DNA of 43,289 bases from Pelotalea chapellei (GCF_018531195.1 NZ_JAHDYS010000023.1:1-43289), one strand, 5' to 3'; positions 1 to 9,654 are shown, numbered from the stretch's first letter. Made by a program: numbers and translations. The notes: generated by a model not told the origin, from the sequence alone.

Positions 1-72
1 TTTGTAAAAATAATTGAAAAAGAACAAAAGACCGAAAAACCTAAGTTAAACCTGGTTTTAATGTAGGGGTAA

Positions 73-630
73 GGTCACGGCGACGAACTCGGCCGATTCC
101 TGGAGGCCCTGAGTGCAGAGGCAGGGGGCACGGCTGCCAATGCCATCACGATGCTGCTGCTCACTGGTTTGCGGCGGATGGAGCTGTTCAAGTTGCGGTG
201 GTCGGAGGTGGAGTTGGACAAGGCGAGCGTGCGTCTGCTAGACTCGAAGTCGGGCCACGGCAGGACGGTGGTCCTGAACAGCCTAGCCCTGGACCTGATG
301 CACAAAATTAAGGAGGAGGCTGCACCTGGCTGCCCGTGGGTCTTCCCGGCCCGAAATGGTGGCGGCCATTTGGTGGACGTGCGCAAAGCGCTGTGGCGGG
401 CCATGGAGCGCGCCGGCATCACGGACCTCCGGCCCCATGACATGCGCCGTTCTTTCGCCTCGCTGGCAGTTAACGCCGGTGTGGACCTCTATCAGGTGAA
501 GGACCTGTTGGGGCACTCCACGGTGGCGGTCACCCAGCGCTCCTATGCGCACCTCCAGCAGGGCACGCTCCGTAGCGCAAGCGAGGTGGTGGCAAAGACG
601 ATCGGTCAGGCCCAAGCGATGGCGGGTTGA
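73..630 (+). pseudogene. Tyrosine recombinase (phage integrase family), C-terminal catalytic part only
   Basis: The reading frame is open from 73 to the stop at 630, but two in-frame stops (64 and 70) lie immediately upstream. The N-terminal arm and core-binding domains expected of a 350-400 residue integrase are therefore missing. What remains is a nearly complete catalytic domain. Counting from the first ATG (151), it has the Arg I box TGLRRMELFKLRW, the HxxR box PHDMRR (His96, Arg99), LLGHS (His122) and the presumed nucleophile Tyr132 in QRSYAH. Enzymes of this family cut and rejoin att sites of phages, islands and ICEs. The fragment is probably inactive, or is the remains of an element whose other end lies outside the window. 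A terminator follows at 741. The family call is firm; calling it a pseudogene rests on the missing 5' part. Confidence 0.75.
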
Positions 631-740
631 AATCCTGAAGTTGTGCAAAACGAAGTGACACAATGGAACGGTAGTTGGAACCAGGGCACAAGCGACGACA
701 AAAAAAGGGGTACGAAATATCCGTAACCCAGACTGCTGAT

Positions 741-770
741 AACCCCGTCATTTTAGGCGGGGTTTTTATT
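741..770 (+). terminator. Intrinsic terminator after the integrase remnant
   Basis: A perfect 7-bp stem (AACCCCG at 741-747 with CGGGGTT at 758-764) encloses a 10-nt loop and runs into TTTATT. Only the plus strand has a T-rich tail, so it serves the integrase side. The rest of 631-901 shows no convincing gene. Confidence 0.6.
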
Positions 771-901
771 GTGGTTTATGCTTCAAGATACTGTTTGTCT
801 GATCTTTGAGATGAAGCGTTGAAGAAGGACGGGAACCTGCAAGCTGTCGTCCACAACCAACTGGCAAAGCAAGCCAGTAGGAGTTGCTTCTCTTCTCCAA
901 A

Positions 902-1612
902 TCAATCCGCATACAGCTTCAGTTTCTTCCGTCGCTCCTCAAAATCTGGCATTAGCCGATGCAATAACTTCCAGAATTTTGGACCATGGTGCCTCACTTT
1001 GTGATGGCAAAGCTCATGGGTGATGACATAGTCAATACACTCTTTGGGTGCTTTTATGAGTGCCAAGTTTAACGTAATCCGTCCGGCAGACGAATAGCTC
1101 CCCCATCGACTTACCATCTTCTTTATTAGCATTGCCGGTAACGGTATACCCTCCCGCAGTACCCTTTGGTGGCAAACCGTCAATCGTTCTTTAAAGATAT
1201 ACTTAGCATGTTGACGATACCAATCCTCAAGCATCACCTTCGCCCGTTCGGGTGTCGGCTCTTCTTTAACCGTAACCCAAAGATATCCTCGCAGGCATTT
1301 AACTGTGTCAATCTCACCTTGCTCGATCTTTAACCGGAATTGTCTTCCAAGGTACCGGTGAGATTCCCCACTGATATATCGACGTTCCGGCTGTTTTGGC
1401 AGGTATTGCTCGAAGTCCGTCCATGCCTTGCTGATCCATCCGCCGCGACGATGCACAAATGCTTTTATGGTTTCTATACTGGTGCCATTAGGAGCCCTGA
1501 CCGTTACCGACAAGTCAGGATGCACGCTTATGCCGAGAGTTTTTCGCCGCGAATGGGAATATCGGTACGGGATTTCTATCGTTCCCCAGGTGATGCTATC
1601 CTTCTGGCCCAT
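902..1612 (-). CDS. DUF45/YgjP (SprT-like) zinc metalloprotease
   Basis: This 236-residue protein has the zincin signature HELCH (His199, Glu200, His203) followed by a His-His pair around 208-209. The pattern is typical of the DUF45/YgjP group, sometimes annotated as M48-like or SprT-like metal-dependent hydrolases. Such proteins are frequently the last gene of type I restriction operons, but their role there is not established. The ATG at 1612 shares one base with the hsdR stop (TAATG), so translation is probably coupled to hsdR. It is the last gene of the eight-gene hsd operon, and no clear minus-strand terminator was found downstream. The family is certain from the motif and length; the substrate is unknown. 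Confidence 0.85.
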   Translation of the reverse strand: MGQKDSITWGTIEIPYRYSHSRRKTLGISVHPDLSVTVRAPNGTSIETIKAFVHRRGGWISKAWTDFEQYLPKQPERRYISGESHRYLGRQFRLKIEQGEIDTVKCLRGYLWVTVKEEPTPERAKVMLEDWYRQHAKYIFKERLTVCHQRVLREGIPLPAMLIKKMVSRWGSYSSAGRITLNLALIKAPKECIDYVITHELCHHKVRHHGPKFWKLLHRLMPDFEERRKKLKLYAD

Positions 1613-4600
1613 TAACCACCTGCCAGCTTTTTCGCTATTGAGAGACAGCGCTCTATTATGGAGTCCATGTCAGCGCTGTTTATACTCACGGAATACCTCT
1701 CACGCGACTCAAACAGGAAATCATCAATGGCATTAGCCATATCCTTTTGGATGTCATCTCGCACTGTCCAGTCGCGGCCCTTCATCGGATCAATAATTTT
1801 TTCGATGGCAATTGCCATATCTGCCGCTATCTGATTCCGCTCCGGTTGTTCTGGACCGTAATTTTCCAATACCTCGCCAACGACGCCGTAATACGCCGGT
1901 GCTTCTCGGTAACTGCTGAGTTGATCCGGCAGCTCAATATCGTGTCCTTGCCGGACAGTTGTCATATATTCTGTCACTCTACTGAGATATTCAGCTTGGC
2001 TGATTCGCTCATTTCGATAATCGTCAATGGCCTTCTGGACCAGAGCGGCGAACTTTTTAAAGAATATCGGGTCCTCGTCCATTTTCTCATTGATAGTCTT
2101 AGCTAATCGATTAGCAATTGTATCTGCCTTTGCTGCCGGTCCGATGCGTCGTTCTACTTCCTCATCGAACGCATCCACGTCGAAGATATTAACCAGGTTG
2201 GTCACGACCTCCACGTCCGGGGCCTGAATGTGACTATTCATTATCTTGCGGATTTGCTTCTCATACTGACTGTAGTCGATAGCTTCGGCAAAACGCTGCT
2301 GAATAGAAGCGCGTAGGCTACGAAAGCGTTTGAGGTCTTCTTTATAGGTTTGGATTCGTTCTGCTGTTGTATCTTCGTAGAAATGCTCCGTCGCAAGCGC
2401 TACTGCCAAGGTTTGCTGAAATGTCGTCAGTGATTCATAGAACGCTTGCCGACGATCCTCCGGCGCAAGGTGTTGTTCCAGCGCCTCATTGTCAAGCTTA
2501 TTGGCGACTTCTTTAAACACATCCCACAAGTTGGTGTGCTTTTGGGGAAGAGTCTTAACCTCCGCATGGGTGTCGATAATGGCGCCGGTTATATCAACAT
2601 CCGCCGGGTCAAAACCTCCTAAGGCATCGTATGTGTCCATAGCATCATTCAGCTCACCTAGTACGCCGCGATAATCGACGACATATCCAAACTCCTTGCC
2701 GGTGCAGATTCGGTTCACACGGGCTATGGCCTGGAGAATGCTGTGCTCTTTGAGATTTTTGTCGATATAAAGCACTGTATTGCGCGGTTCGTCAAATCCA
2801 GTCAGCAGCTTGTCCACTACAATAATGATCTCAACTCCATCGGCGCGACCAAAGGAGGCGATTAGCTGCTTAACGTATTCATCCTCCCTTCCGAAGCGCT
2901 GCATCATCTCTTTCCAGAAGGCATTGACGATTGACTCGTCCTCTTCCTCAATGGAGTCATGCTCCTTTCTGGTGTCAGGAGGAGACATGATCACTTCTGC
3001 CTCTACCATGCCGTATTCCTTTAAAAACTTACGATAAAGGATAGCCGTGGTACGGTTGTGGGCTGCTAATTGTGCTTTAAAGCCAGTGCCTTTGAAGTTG
3101 TCGCGATAATGAACACTTATGTCATAAGCGATCATACGCAGACGCTGCTCGGCATCCTGTACCGCCTCTTTGGTGGCCATTTTCCGTTTCAGGTCGGTTT
3201 TTTGGGCATCGCTGAGATAGGCCGTTACCCGGTCAAACCAGCGTTGCATGGCATCCTGATTTTGCTCCAGAAGCGCCATCCTCCCTTCATATAGCAGCGG
3301 AGCTACTGCCTCATCCTCTACCGCTTGACGCATTGTATAGGAATGAATGAATCCGCCAAACTTGCTAGCCGTACTTTTTTCTTTTTTCAAGAGCGGCGTA
3401 CCAGTAAAGCCCAAGTAACAGGCATTATTAAATACGCGTCTCATCTGAGCCGCTGTAGTTCCGTAGTTAGTGCGGTGACTTTCGTCTACCAACACGAAAA
3501 TATTAGGGTTAGTGTCGGTAATCCCGTACTTCCCTTTGACGGTACTGAATTTGTTAATAATGGTGGTTATGACACTTGCCTTGCCTTCGGTAATCAATCG
3601 CACCAAATGCTCGCCGGTGTTAGCTTTCTCAGCAGTTTTTCCGCAAGCACCAAAGGTACGCCAGATTTGGTCGTCCAGATCCACTCGGTCGGTAACAATT
3701 ATCACTCGGGGATTAGAGATGATGGGATGTAAGGTCAGTGCCTTTGCAAGCATCACCATTGTTAGCGACTTGCCGCTACCGGTGGTATGCCAGATAACAC
3801 CACCTTGGCGCACCCCTTCCCTCAATGGAAGAACTCGTTCTAGGGTTCGTTTTACAGCGTAATACTGCTGGTAACGCGCGATCTTTCTCACTCCAGCATC
3901 AAAAACGACATAGCCATATGTAAGCTCAAGCAGACGTTCCGGACGAAGTAGTGCCCATAGAGTTTTATCCTGAACAGTTGGCAGTCGATCCCCTCCCGCC
4001 CAAAGCTCATTGAAATATCGACGGGCGTTGCGATAAGCTTCAGCATCCTTCTCTTCCAATGGAGCAAATAGTTTTGCTTCTACTTCCGCAGGCAGTCGAG
4101 TGTTGGCGGTCGCATGAACAGCCTGATCGAACGCACCTTCTTCTTTCCATACACTCCAATATTTACGCGGTGTACCGACTGTTCCATAGCGGGATTCATT
4201 GACACTGGTACCGATGAGTAGTTGGGCAAATTGAAACAGATACGGAATATAATCGTCCTTCTGGTTGCGGATCATCTGTTCGATGGCTGTCTCAATTTGT
4301 TTCTGCCCTGCCTGTTTATCCTTATCCCGCCGTTTGCTCTCTATCACTACGAAAGGAATGCCGTTTACGAACAGCACCAGGTCGGGCCTTGCTGTCTCAT
4401 GGGAACGACTGCGCTCCACTGCATACTCGTTGCTTACATGAAATATGTTTTTTTCAGGATTCTGCCAGTTTATATACTGAAGCGATCGCCCCTTACGATC
4501 ACCGTTAATTGTCTGGTCCAGACTCGTTCCCAGGGTCAGCTGGTGGTAAGTTTTCTCATTTGTTCGCACAAGTCCGTCGTACGGCTCATCGGTCAGCCGC

Positions 4601-4833
4601 CGAATCGCTTCAGCGATGTTGGCGTCGCTGAACAGGTGTGTTTCCCCCTTTACCTCGATATGGTTATTGGCTTCAAGCCACGGCCGCAGTACTTCCATCA
4701 GTACGACCTGATCTTGTCTGCCATTACGCAGCCGTAACGCTTCCTCGCGGCTCAGGTACTGCCACCCTAGAGCATATAGCACCTGTATCGCCGGAATTAC
4801 GGAATCGAAATCTTCTAGGTATGAGAGATTCAT
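1612..4833 (-). CDS. hsdR: Type I restriction enzyme, R (motor and nuclease) subunit
   Basis: At 1073 residues this is full length for HsdR, the DNA-translocating and cleaving subunit of the R2M2S complex. The PD-(D/E)xK-type nuclease region lies near residues 148-168 (RPDLVLFVNGIPFVVIESK). Superfamily-2 helicase motifs follow: Walker A TTGSGKS near residue 350, DESH (motif II), FTGTPL (motif III) and IARVNR (motif VI). The long C-terminal helical part would bind HsdM. It lies 18 bases after the membrane protein gene and overlaps the metalloprotease gene. No internal stop or frameshift is visible, so the enzyme is probably functional. Confidence 0.95.
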   Translation of the reverse strand: MNLSYLEDFDSVIPAIQVLYALGWQYLSREEALRLRNGRQDQVVLMEVLRPWLEANNHIEVKGETHLFSDANIAEAIRRLTDEPYDGLVRTNEKTYHQLTLGTSLDQTINGDRKGRSLQYINWQNPEKNIFHVSNEYAVERSRSHETARPDLVLFVNGIPFVVIESKRRDKDKQAGQKQIETAIEQMIRNQKDDYIPYLFQFAQLLIGTSVNESRYGTVGTPRKYWSVWKEEGAFDQAVHATANTRLPAEVEAKLFAPLEEKDAEAYRNARRYFNELWAGGDRLPTVQDKTLWALLRPERLLELTYGYVVFDAGVRKIARYQQYYAVKRTLERVLPLREGVRQGGVIWHTTGSGKSLTMVMLAKALTLHPIISNPRVIIVTDRVDLDDQIWRTFGACGKTAEKANTGEHLVRLITEGKASVITTIINKFSTVKGKYGITDTNPNIFVLVDESHRTNYGTTAAQMRRVFNNACYLGFTGTPLLKKEKSTASKFGGFIHSYTMRQAVEDEAVAPLLYEGRMALLEQNQDAMQRWFDRVTAYLSDAQKTDLKRKMATKEAVQDAEQRLRMIAYDISVHYRDNFKGTGFKAQLAAHNRTTAILYRKFLKEYGMVEAEVIMSPPDTRKEHDSIEEEDESIVNAFWKEMMQRFGREDEYVKQLIASFGRADGVEIIIVVDKLLTGFDEPRNTVLYIDKNLKEHSILQAIARVNRICTGKEFGYVVDYRGVLGELNDAMDTYDALGGFDPADVDITGAIIDTHAEVKTLPQKHTNLWDVFKEVANKLDNEALEQHLAPEDRRQAFYESLTTFQQTLAVALATEHFYEDTTAERIQTYKEDLKRFRSLRASIQQRFAEAIDYSQYEKQIRKIMNSHIQAPDVEVVTNLVNIFDVDAFDEEVERRIGPAAKADTIANRLAKTINEKMDEDPIFFKKFAALVQKAIDDYRNERISQAEYLSRVTEYMTTVRQGHDIELPDQLSSYREAPAYYGVVGEVLENYGPEQPERNQIAADMAIAIEKIIDPMKGRDWTVRDDIQKDMANAIDDFLFESRERYSVSINSADMDSIIERCLSIAKKLAGG

Positions 4834-4851
4834 GGATTACTCCGATTCTGT

Positions 4852-5301
4852 CTACTCATGCGTAAGACCCCATCGATATTTATGTTTCAAATAATTTAGA
4901 AAAATAGACATATTTGCCATAATTACATGAAACACGTAATAAGTAACAGAAGCAGCAATCGCGTATTTGTAAGCTTTCAGCAAAAAAAGCTGCACAGTAA
5001 TAAACATAATAAGACCTGTCAAAGCCTGTCCTAGAGAAATAAATGCAGAAATAAACTCAGTTGATGGCACCAGTATATGTTTAGAAAAAGTAAATTTAGA
5101 ATTCAAAAGTAGAATTATAAATCCAAAAAGGAAATAATAGACAAAAAGTAGCTGTATTTCTTCACTAGGAAAATAGTTTTCTACCTTTTGTCTGAATTCT
5201 ACCATGTCATTACTGAACCTAAATAAAACGTACATTGGCATAAAACCTAATGTTACCTCCATAGCAGTGTTGTATAAGCTATAGAATTTACGTTTAAACA
5301 T
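4852..5301 (-). CDS. Four-helix membrane protein of unknown function inside the hsd operon
   Basis: No family was recognised. The 149-residue product has four predicted membrane segments (roughly residues 7-24, 48-68, 80-104 and 108-128) with short polar loops and a basic tail, and no signal peptide. The frame opens at 5322 with an ATG overlapping the hsdS stop (ATGA), but that start has no ribosome binding site. The ATG at 5301 is preceded by GAGGT at 4-nt spacing and is preferred. The gene is visibly AT-rich compared with the core genes, which suggests separate acquisition. Its position between hsdS and hsdR suggests a role linked to restriction, perhaps a membrane effector or sensor, but nothing in the sequence proves this. 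Confidence 0.75.
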   Translation of the reverse strand: MFKRKFYSLYNTAMEVTLGFMPMYVLFRFSNDMVEFRQKVENYFPSEEIQLLFVYYFLFGFIILLLNSKFTFSKHILVPSTEFISAFISLGQALTGLIMFITVQLFLLKAYKYAIAASVTYYVFHVIMANMSIFLNYLKHKYRWGLTHE

Positions 5302-5318
5302 GCATACCTCACTGTGAT

Positions 5319-6509
5319 TCATGTGATAGAGACCTTTACTCGCCTTTTACCTGTCAATAGCTGTTGCATCAGCCCCTTCTTTTGTTCTCTTAGGGCATCT
5401 AGTTGTGATTTTAGGAGATTGATTTCGTGGTCGGCTGTTCTGAAAATGGCAGCAATGGCCTTTTGTTCAGATTTATCTGGAATGGTGACTTTTATCTCTG
5501 CAAAATGCCGCCACTTGAGATTCAGGGTATCGTCTACAAGACCTTGTGAATGTCGGTGAAATTGATATACAGTTTGAGAAAATTTAAACAGAAGAGACAT
5601 GTACTCCCCATCAACTTCATCCGTTGGAGTCGCGATTGTATAAGCTGGACTAACGATACCTTCAAGTGAAGATAAGCCACATACACCTTGCCACATCCGC
5701 ATGGTGTTGTAACCGATATCGCCGGGGCAAATCCGGAGATATTTACTTTTATCCTCGTTGGAAGTATCTCGACGTACCAAATCTTCTCGACTTACTACGC
5801 CGCCATTTCCAGTGATGGCCACTAAAGGTAGGTCGATAAAGTTTGTTTCGATCCGGTTTGTAAAGACCTCTCCGAGATGTACCGATACCCACGGATTATC
5901 AAATCCCGGCAAACGTTTTTTTCCGGTTAATAGTTGTTGCATTAGCCATTTTCGACGTTCCTGTTTGGTGGCAATCAGGCGTTCAATGAGATCAATGCAA
6001 TTCTTCCAAGATTGAATTATTGAGATAATTTTTTTTTGGTCCTGGATGAGTGGAAGTAAAACAGAAAAATATCTAAGAAAGTCTGCTGGCACACGTTTTT
6101 GTCCGGCGCTGCCAGTCATATTCGCCTCACCAGTAACTCTGAAATAGTGAGTTTGTGTTACGAATAGTAGATAATCTGGAAGTATTTTATCGCTTGGACG
6201 TATCACATGAAATTCTGTACTTCCAAAACCGATACCGCTCTGGAGGTTTACAGCCAATGCACCTTTACCGTTCTGAAAGCAGGGATTAATTTTAGCTACA
6301 AGAACGTCCTTTTCTGCAAATATAGTATAGCCATTTCCTACATCCTTCATCTGCTTTACTGATCCACCAATAATTGCGCCATTTTCAGAAACATCCGACA
6401 TGGTTAGAAAACTAACGTTACTATCAGGACTTGGTTTTTCCGTTTTGGGATTGATAAGCGCAATATCTTCAAGGTTTTTATAATGCCAGCCATTAGGAAG
6501 CGAATGCAC
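5319..6509 (-). CDS. hsdS: Type I restriction enzyme, S (specificity) subunit, two target-recognition domains
   Basis: This 396-residue HsdS has two target-recognition domains (about 5-150 and 205-345). Each is followed by a conserved helical spacer, and the repeated block WLMQQLLTGKKRLPGF (about 188-203) / GLMQQLLTGKRRVKV (about 378-392) marks the two half-subunits. The start is a GTG at 6509: the message reads GGAGG, six bases, then GTG, an excellent ribosome binding site. The gene overlaps the end of the rhuM-family gene by 17 bases. HsdS sets the bipartite DNA sequence recognised by both methylase and nuclease; the target cannot be read from sequence alone. Confidence 0.93.
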   Translation of the reverse strand: MHSLPNGWHYKNLEDIALINPKTEKPSPDSNVSFLTMSDVSENGAIIGGSVKQMKDVGNGYTIFAEKDVLVAKINPCFQNGKGALAVNLQSGIGFGSTEFHVIRPSDKILPDYLLFVTQTHYFRVTGEANMTGSAGQKRVPADFLRYFSVLLPLIQDQKKIISIIQSWKNCIDLIERLIATKQERRKWLMQQLLTGKKRLPGFDNPWVSVHLGEVFTNRIETNFIDLPLVAITGNGGVVSREDLVRRDTSNEDKSKYLRICPGDIGYNTMRMWQGVCGLSSLEGIVSPAYTIATPTDEVDGEYMSLLFKFSQTVYQFHRHSQGLVDDTLNLKWRHFAEIKVTIPDKSEQKAIAAIFRTADHEINLLKSQLDALREQKKGLMQQLLTGKRRVKVSIT

Positions 6510-7527
6510 TATTTGCCTCCTTTTTTCTTGACAGAGTTATTTTTTTTAATTGCTCCAATTCATCTGTATCTTGATCGTCTGCAGCTAATCGTTCGGATTC
6601 GCGGCGTTTGGCATCAAATTCTTCATATCGCCCTAATACAAGCTTTTCTGCCACCACTGACTTCAAGTGACCTGCATGTGTAAGTACGTTACGTTCATTA
6701 AATGACAGGAAAGCGTCAAGCCGTTCGCTCCACTCCTGCATTGTCATTCGTTTACGACGTTTGGCCTGGTCCTCAGCATAATCGAGATACATGGTGACAA
6801 TCCGATTCAGTTCTTCGATTTCATCATGATTGAGATAATTCTTGGCAATGGTAACGTCTTTTTTACGAACCCTGCCACCCTCCCAAGACATTACCCCCAT
6901 ATTAGGGAGTGCTGGATTGCTGCGCCCAGATATGATCTCAGGAGCGGTATGCCCCGTGATGGCCCAAAGCATCTTATTCTGTACTTTTTTGAAGAAGAGC
7001 TGTGCATCATCACTCTTCGGATTGTAGTCAATACTGGTGGCGAAAATATCCCGGACTTTCTGGTAGAAACGTTTCTCAGATGCACGGATGTCGCGGATGC
7101 GTTCAAGCAGTTCATCGAAATAGTCCCAGCCACCCGGTTCTTTAAGCCGCTTGTCATCCATCACGAAACCTTTTACTAGGTATTCATGTAGAGTACTGGT
7201 GGCCCATTGACGGAACTGTGTCCCTCGCTGGGAGCGAACTCGGTAGCCGACTGCTAGAATCATGTCAAGATTATAAAGTTGAACTTGTCGTTTCACCTCT
7301 CGGGTGCCTTCAATTTGAACTGTCAAGGATTCCTTGACAGTTGCCTCCTCCTTCAATTCTCCCTCTTCGAGGATATTTTTGATGTGCAGGCTGACGTTCT
7401 GTTTGCTGCTTTGGAAAAGCTCTGTCATCTCCATCTGTGACATCCATACGGTTCCATCTTCCACCCGCAGCTGCATGGCAACGTTGCCATCATCGGTTGT
7501 GTAGATAATCAATTCGCCCTTTGTCAT
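6493..7527 (-). CDS. RhuM-family (virulence RhuM-like) DNA-associated protein
   Basis: This 344-residue protein matches the RhuM family: an N-terminal region with VWMSQMEMTELFQSSKQNVS, which resembles a helix-turn-helix, the conserved core LDMILAVGYRVRSQRGTQFR near 95-115, and a lysine/arginine-rich C-terminal region with KRRKRMTMQEW. The family was named from Salmonella rhuM but is mostly found beside hsd genes and in mobile islands; its biochemical role is not known to me. The start chosen is the ATG at 7527, which overlaps the hsdM stop (ATGA) and has AAGGAG eight bases upstream, rather than the longer frame opening at 7548. Confidence 0.85.
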   Translation of the reverse strand: MTKGELIIYTTDDGNVAMQLRVEDGTVWMSQMEMTELFQSSKQNVSLHIKNILEEGELKEEATVKESLTVQIEGTREVKRQVQLYNLDMILAVGYRVRSQRGTQFRQWATSTLHEYLVKGFVMDDKRLKEPGGWDYFDELLERIRDIRASEKRFYQKVRDIFATSIDYNPKSDDAQLFFKKVQNKMLWAITGHTAPEIISGRSNPALPNMGVMSWEGGRVRKKDVTIAKNYLNHDEIEELNRIVTMYLDYAEDQAKRRKRMTMQEWSERLDAFLSFNERNVLTHAGHLKSVVAEKLVLGRYEEFDAKRRESERLAADDQDTDELEQLKKITLSRKKEANSAFAS

Positions 7528-9041
7528 AGCCCCAGCTCCTTCAGGCAAGCCGCCATCTGTCCACGCACCTCAACTAATTCACGCTCTATGCAGACAATAC
7601 GTTCCTGAACTGCGACAATATCCACCTCGGCCTCTTCTTCAAAGGTATCCACATAGCGGGGGATATTGAGGTTGTAATCGTTCTCACTGATTTCATCCCG
7701 ACTGGCGAGGTATGAATACTTGTCCACTGTCAGCCGGTTACGGTATGTCTCTACGATCTTTGCAACTTCAACATCCTCTCGCATCAGGTTCTGATTTTTA
7801 CCATTGTCGAATTCACGGCTTGCATTGATGAATAAAACATCCGTGCGCTCTCCTCGATCCCGACGGAATATAAGTATTGCTGCCGGGATGCCGGTTCCGA
7901 AGAAAAGGTTGGCAGGCAGGCCGATGACAGCATCAAGAAGGTTCTCCTCAATAAAGGCTTTGCGGATTGTACCCTCTGCACCACCACGAAAAAGAACACC
8001 ATGCGGCACAACTACACCGACCCGGCCAGTTCCTTGCGTTGTCGTTTCAATCATATGGGAAATAAAGGCATAATCCCCTTTACTCTTTGGGGGGGTACCA
8101 CGATGCCACCGGTTAAAACGCTTGGTTTCCTCACCGGCTTTATCTGCGCCCCACTTGTCCAGTGAGAAGGGGGGATTTGCCACGACTACTTCAAATCGCA
8201 TCAGCTTGTCGTTTTCAATCAGTTTGGGCTCCATTAGAGTGTCGCCCCACTCGATACGCGGGCTGTTCTCGTTATGCAGGAACATATTCATCATGCAGAG
8301 CGCCCAGGTGCTGCTGATAGCTTCCTGCCCGAATATGGCGCAGTCTTCACTTTTGTAAACTTTACGGACATGAGCGGCACACTTGAGAAGTAGTGATCCT
8401 GATCCGGCAGCCGGGTCACATATTCTTTCTCCTGGCTTGGGGTCAAGCAGTTTCGACAGGAGCAAGGACACCTCCGGGGGGGTATAGAACTCACCAGCTT
8501 TCTTACCAGCATCGGCAGCAAAACGACCTATCAGATACTCATAGGCGCCGCCGATTATATCCAGGCTGCCAATTCGACTTGGCCGCAGGTTCAGGCGCGG
8601 ATCGCCGAAGTCCTCCAAGAGGTTCTTGAGTATGTGGTTGCGCTTACGGGTATTACCAAGAAGCGATTCAGAGTTAAAATCGATATTACGGAAAACGTTT
8701 GTGAGTTTGGCTTTGTTGGCCATCTCGATTTTTTCCAGAGCAATATTGATCAATTCCCCAAGGTTTGACGCCTCACGATTTTCGAATAGGTAGTAGAAGG
8801 AACCTTCTTCAGGAAGGACAAAACGCTCACGTTCCATCTTACGTTTAATGCGATCAGGGTCATTGCCGAGTTCTTTTTGATACTTTTCATAATGATCCTG
8901 CCAGACGTCAGATATGTATTTTACAAATAGCATGGTAAGGAGATAGCCCTTGTAGTCAGCGGCATCTATGGTGCCACGAAAACTGTCGCAAGCTTTCCAG
9001 AGAACGTCGTTGATTTCTTGCTGTGAGATCTTATTTGTCAT
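7524..9041 (-). CDS. hsdM: Type I restriction enzyme, M (N6-adenine methyltransferase) subunit
   Basis: HsdM transfers a methyl group from S-adenosylmethionine to adenine N6 in the site chosen by HsdS, protecting host DNA and forming the core of the restriction complex. The 505-residue product has the HsdM N-terminal helical region, the SAM-binding motif DPAAGSGSLLLK near 210 and the catalytic NPPF near 288. The tail (about 450-505) is a helical region that would contact HsdS. The gene overlaps the upstream half-S gene by 11 bases and the downstream rhuM-family gene by four. It is complete, so modification activity is expected. Confidence 0.95.
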   Translation of the reverse strand: MTNKISQQEINDVLWKACDSFRGTIDAADYKGYLLTMLFVKYISDVWQDHYEKYQKELGNDPDRIKRKMERERFVLPEEGSFYYLFENREASNLGELINIALEKIEMANKAKLTNVFRNIDFNSESLLGNTRKRNHILKNLLEDFGDPRLNLRPSRIGSLDIIGGAYEYLIGRFAADAGKKAGEFYTPPEVSLLLSKLLDPKPGERICDPAAGSGSLLLKCAAHVRKVYKSEDCAIFGQEAISSTWALCMMNMFLHNENSPRIEWGDTLMEPKLIENDKLMRFEVVVANPPFSLDKWGADKAGEETKRFNRWHRGTPPKSKGDYAFISHMIETTTQGTGRVGVVVPHGVLFRGGAEGTIRKAFIEENLLDAVIGLPANLFFGTGIPAAILIFRRDRGERTDVLFINASREFDNGKNQNLMREDVEVAKIVETYRNRLTVDKYSYLASRDEISENDYNLNIPRYVDTFEEEAEVDIVAVQERIVCIERELVEVRGQMAACLKELGL

Positions 9042-9654
9042 TGTTAGGTTGCCCCTTATGGTTAATTATTAAATTTAACAGTATTGACTTTCCAATTGCC
9101 TGCTGCATCCGCTCTGTTTCATCTACCAGTTCTTGCAGCAACTTTTTCTCTCGCATCTGCAGATTTCCATACTCGGCAATCATTTTCTGTATCGCCAATG
9201 GTGGAAGCGGAATGGTTATTCCCCTAAACGCGTTACTTGGTATCATTGGCGTTCCGGCAGAATTGCGTATTTCATTCAATTGTGCTTTCACCATCTCCTG
9301 ATTGAGGCACCAAACCAGATATTCAGACATGACATTCTGTTTTGGCCGTATAATGAAGAACGTAAGTGGCGCAATTGCCGGATTTGGTACAGATTCCACT
9401 AGAACAGCATAATTGTTGACACCACGAGACATAAAAAGGATGTCCCCTGATGTTACGAGATATTTATCGTAGAACTTTGGGGGGATTATGAGGAGTGAGT
9501 GCTCAGCATTGTAGCGATAAGCCTCACCCTTGGTGACATGTTGCGCGGTTATTACCTGAAGACTTCCTTCAGGGTCATTCACAATAGCGCTTTTTGCAGA
9601 AAAGCCGGGCCGCACGTCGGCACAATCTTGTATGCGTACATTCATTATAGTCAT
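9031..9654 (-). CDS. Half-length HsdS-like protein with a single target-recognition domain
   Basis: The 207-residue protein resembles one half of an HsdS subunit: one TRD-like region (about 8-150, including VTSGDILFMSRG and RGITIPLPPLAIQKMIAEY) followed by one helical spacer (about 150-195). It differs in sequence from either half of the full-length HsdS at 5319-6509. Half-subunits can dimerise to give a symmetric target in some type I systems, so this protein could be an alternative specificity subunit, a modulator, or recognise something else. It lies immediately before hsdM and overlaps it by 11 bases. AAGGAG lies 11 bases before the ATG at 9654; a second in-frame ATG at 9645 is possible. 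Confidence 0.75.
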   Translation of the reverse strand: MTIMNVRIQDCADVRPGFSAKSAIVNDPEGSLQVITAQHVTKGEAYRYNAEHSLLIIPPKFYDKYLVTSGDILFMSRGVNNYAVLVESVPNPAIAPLTFFIIRPKQNVMSEYLVWCLNQEMVKAQLNEIRNSAGTPMIPSNAFRGITIPLPPLAIQKMIAEYGNLQMREKKLLQELVDETERMQQAIGKSILLNLIINHKGQPNNDK

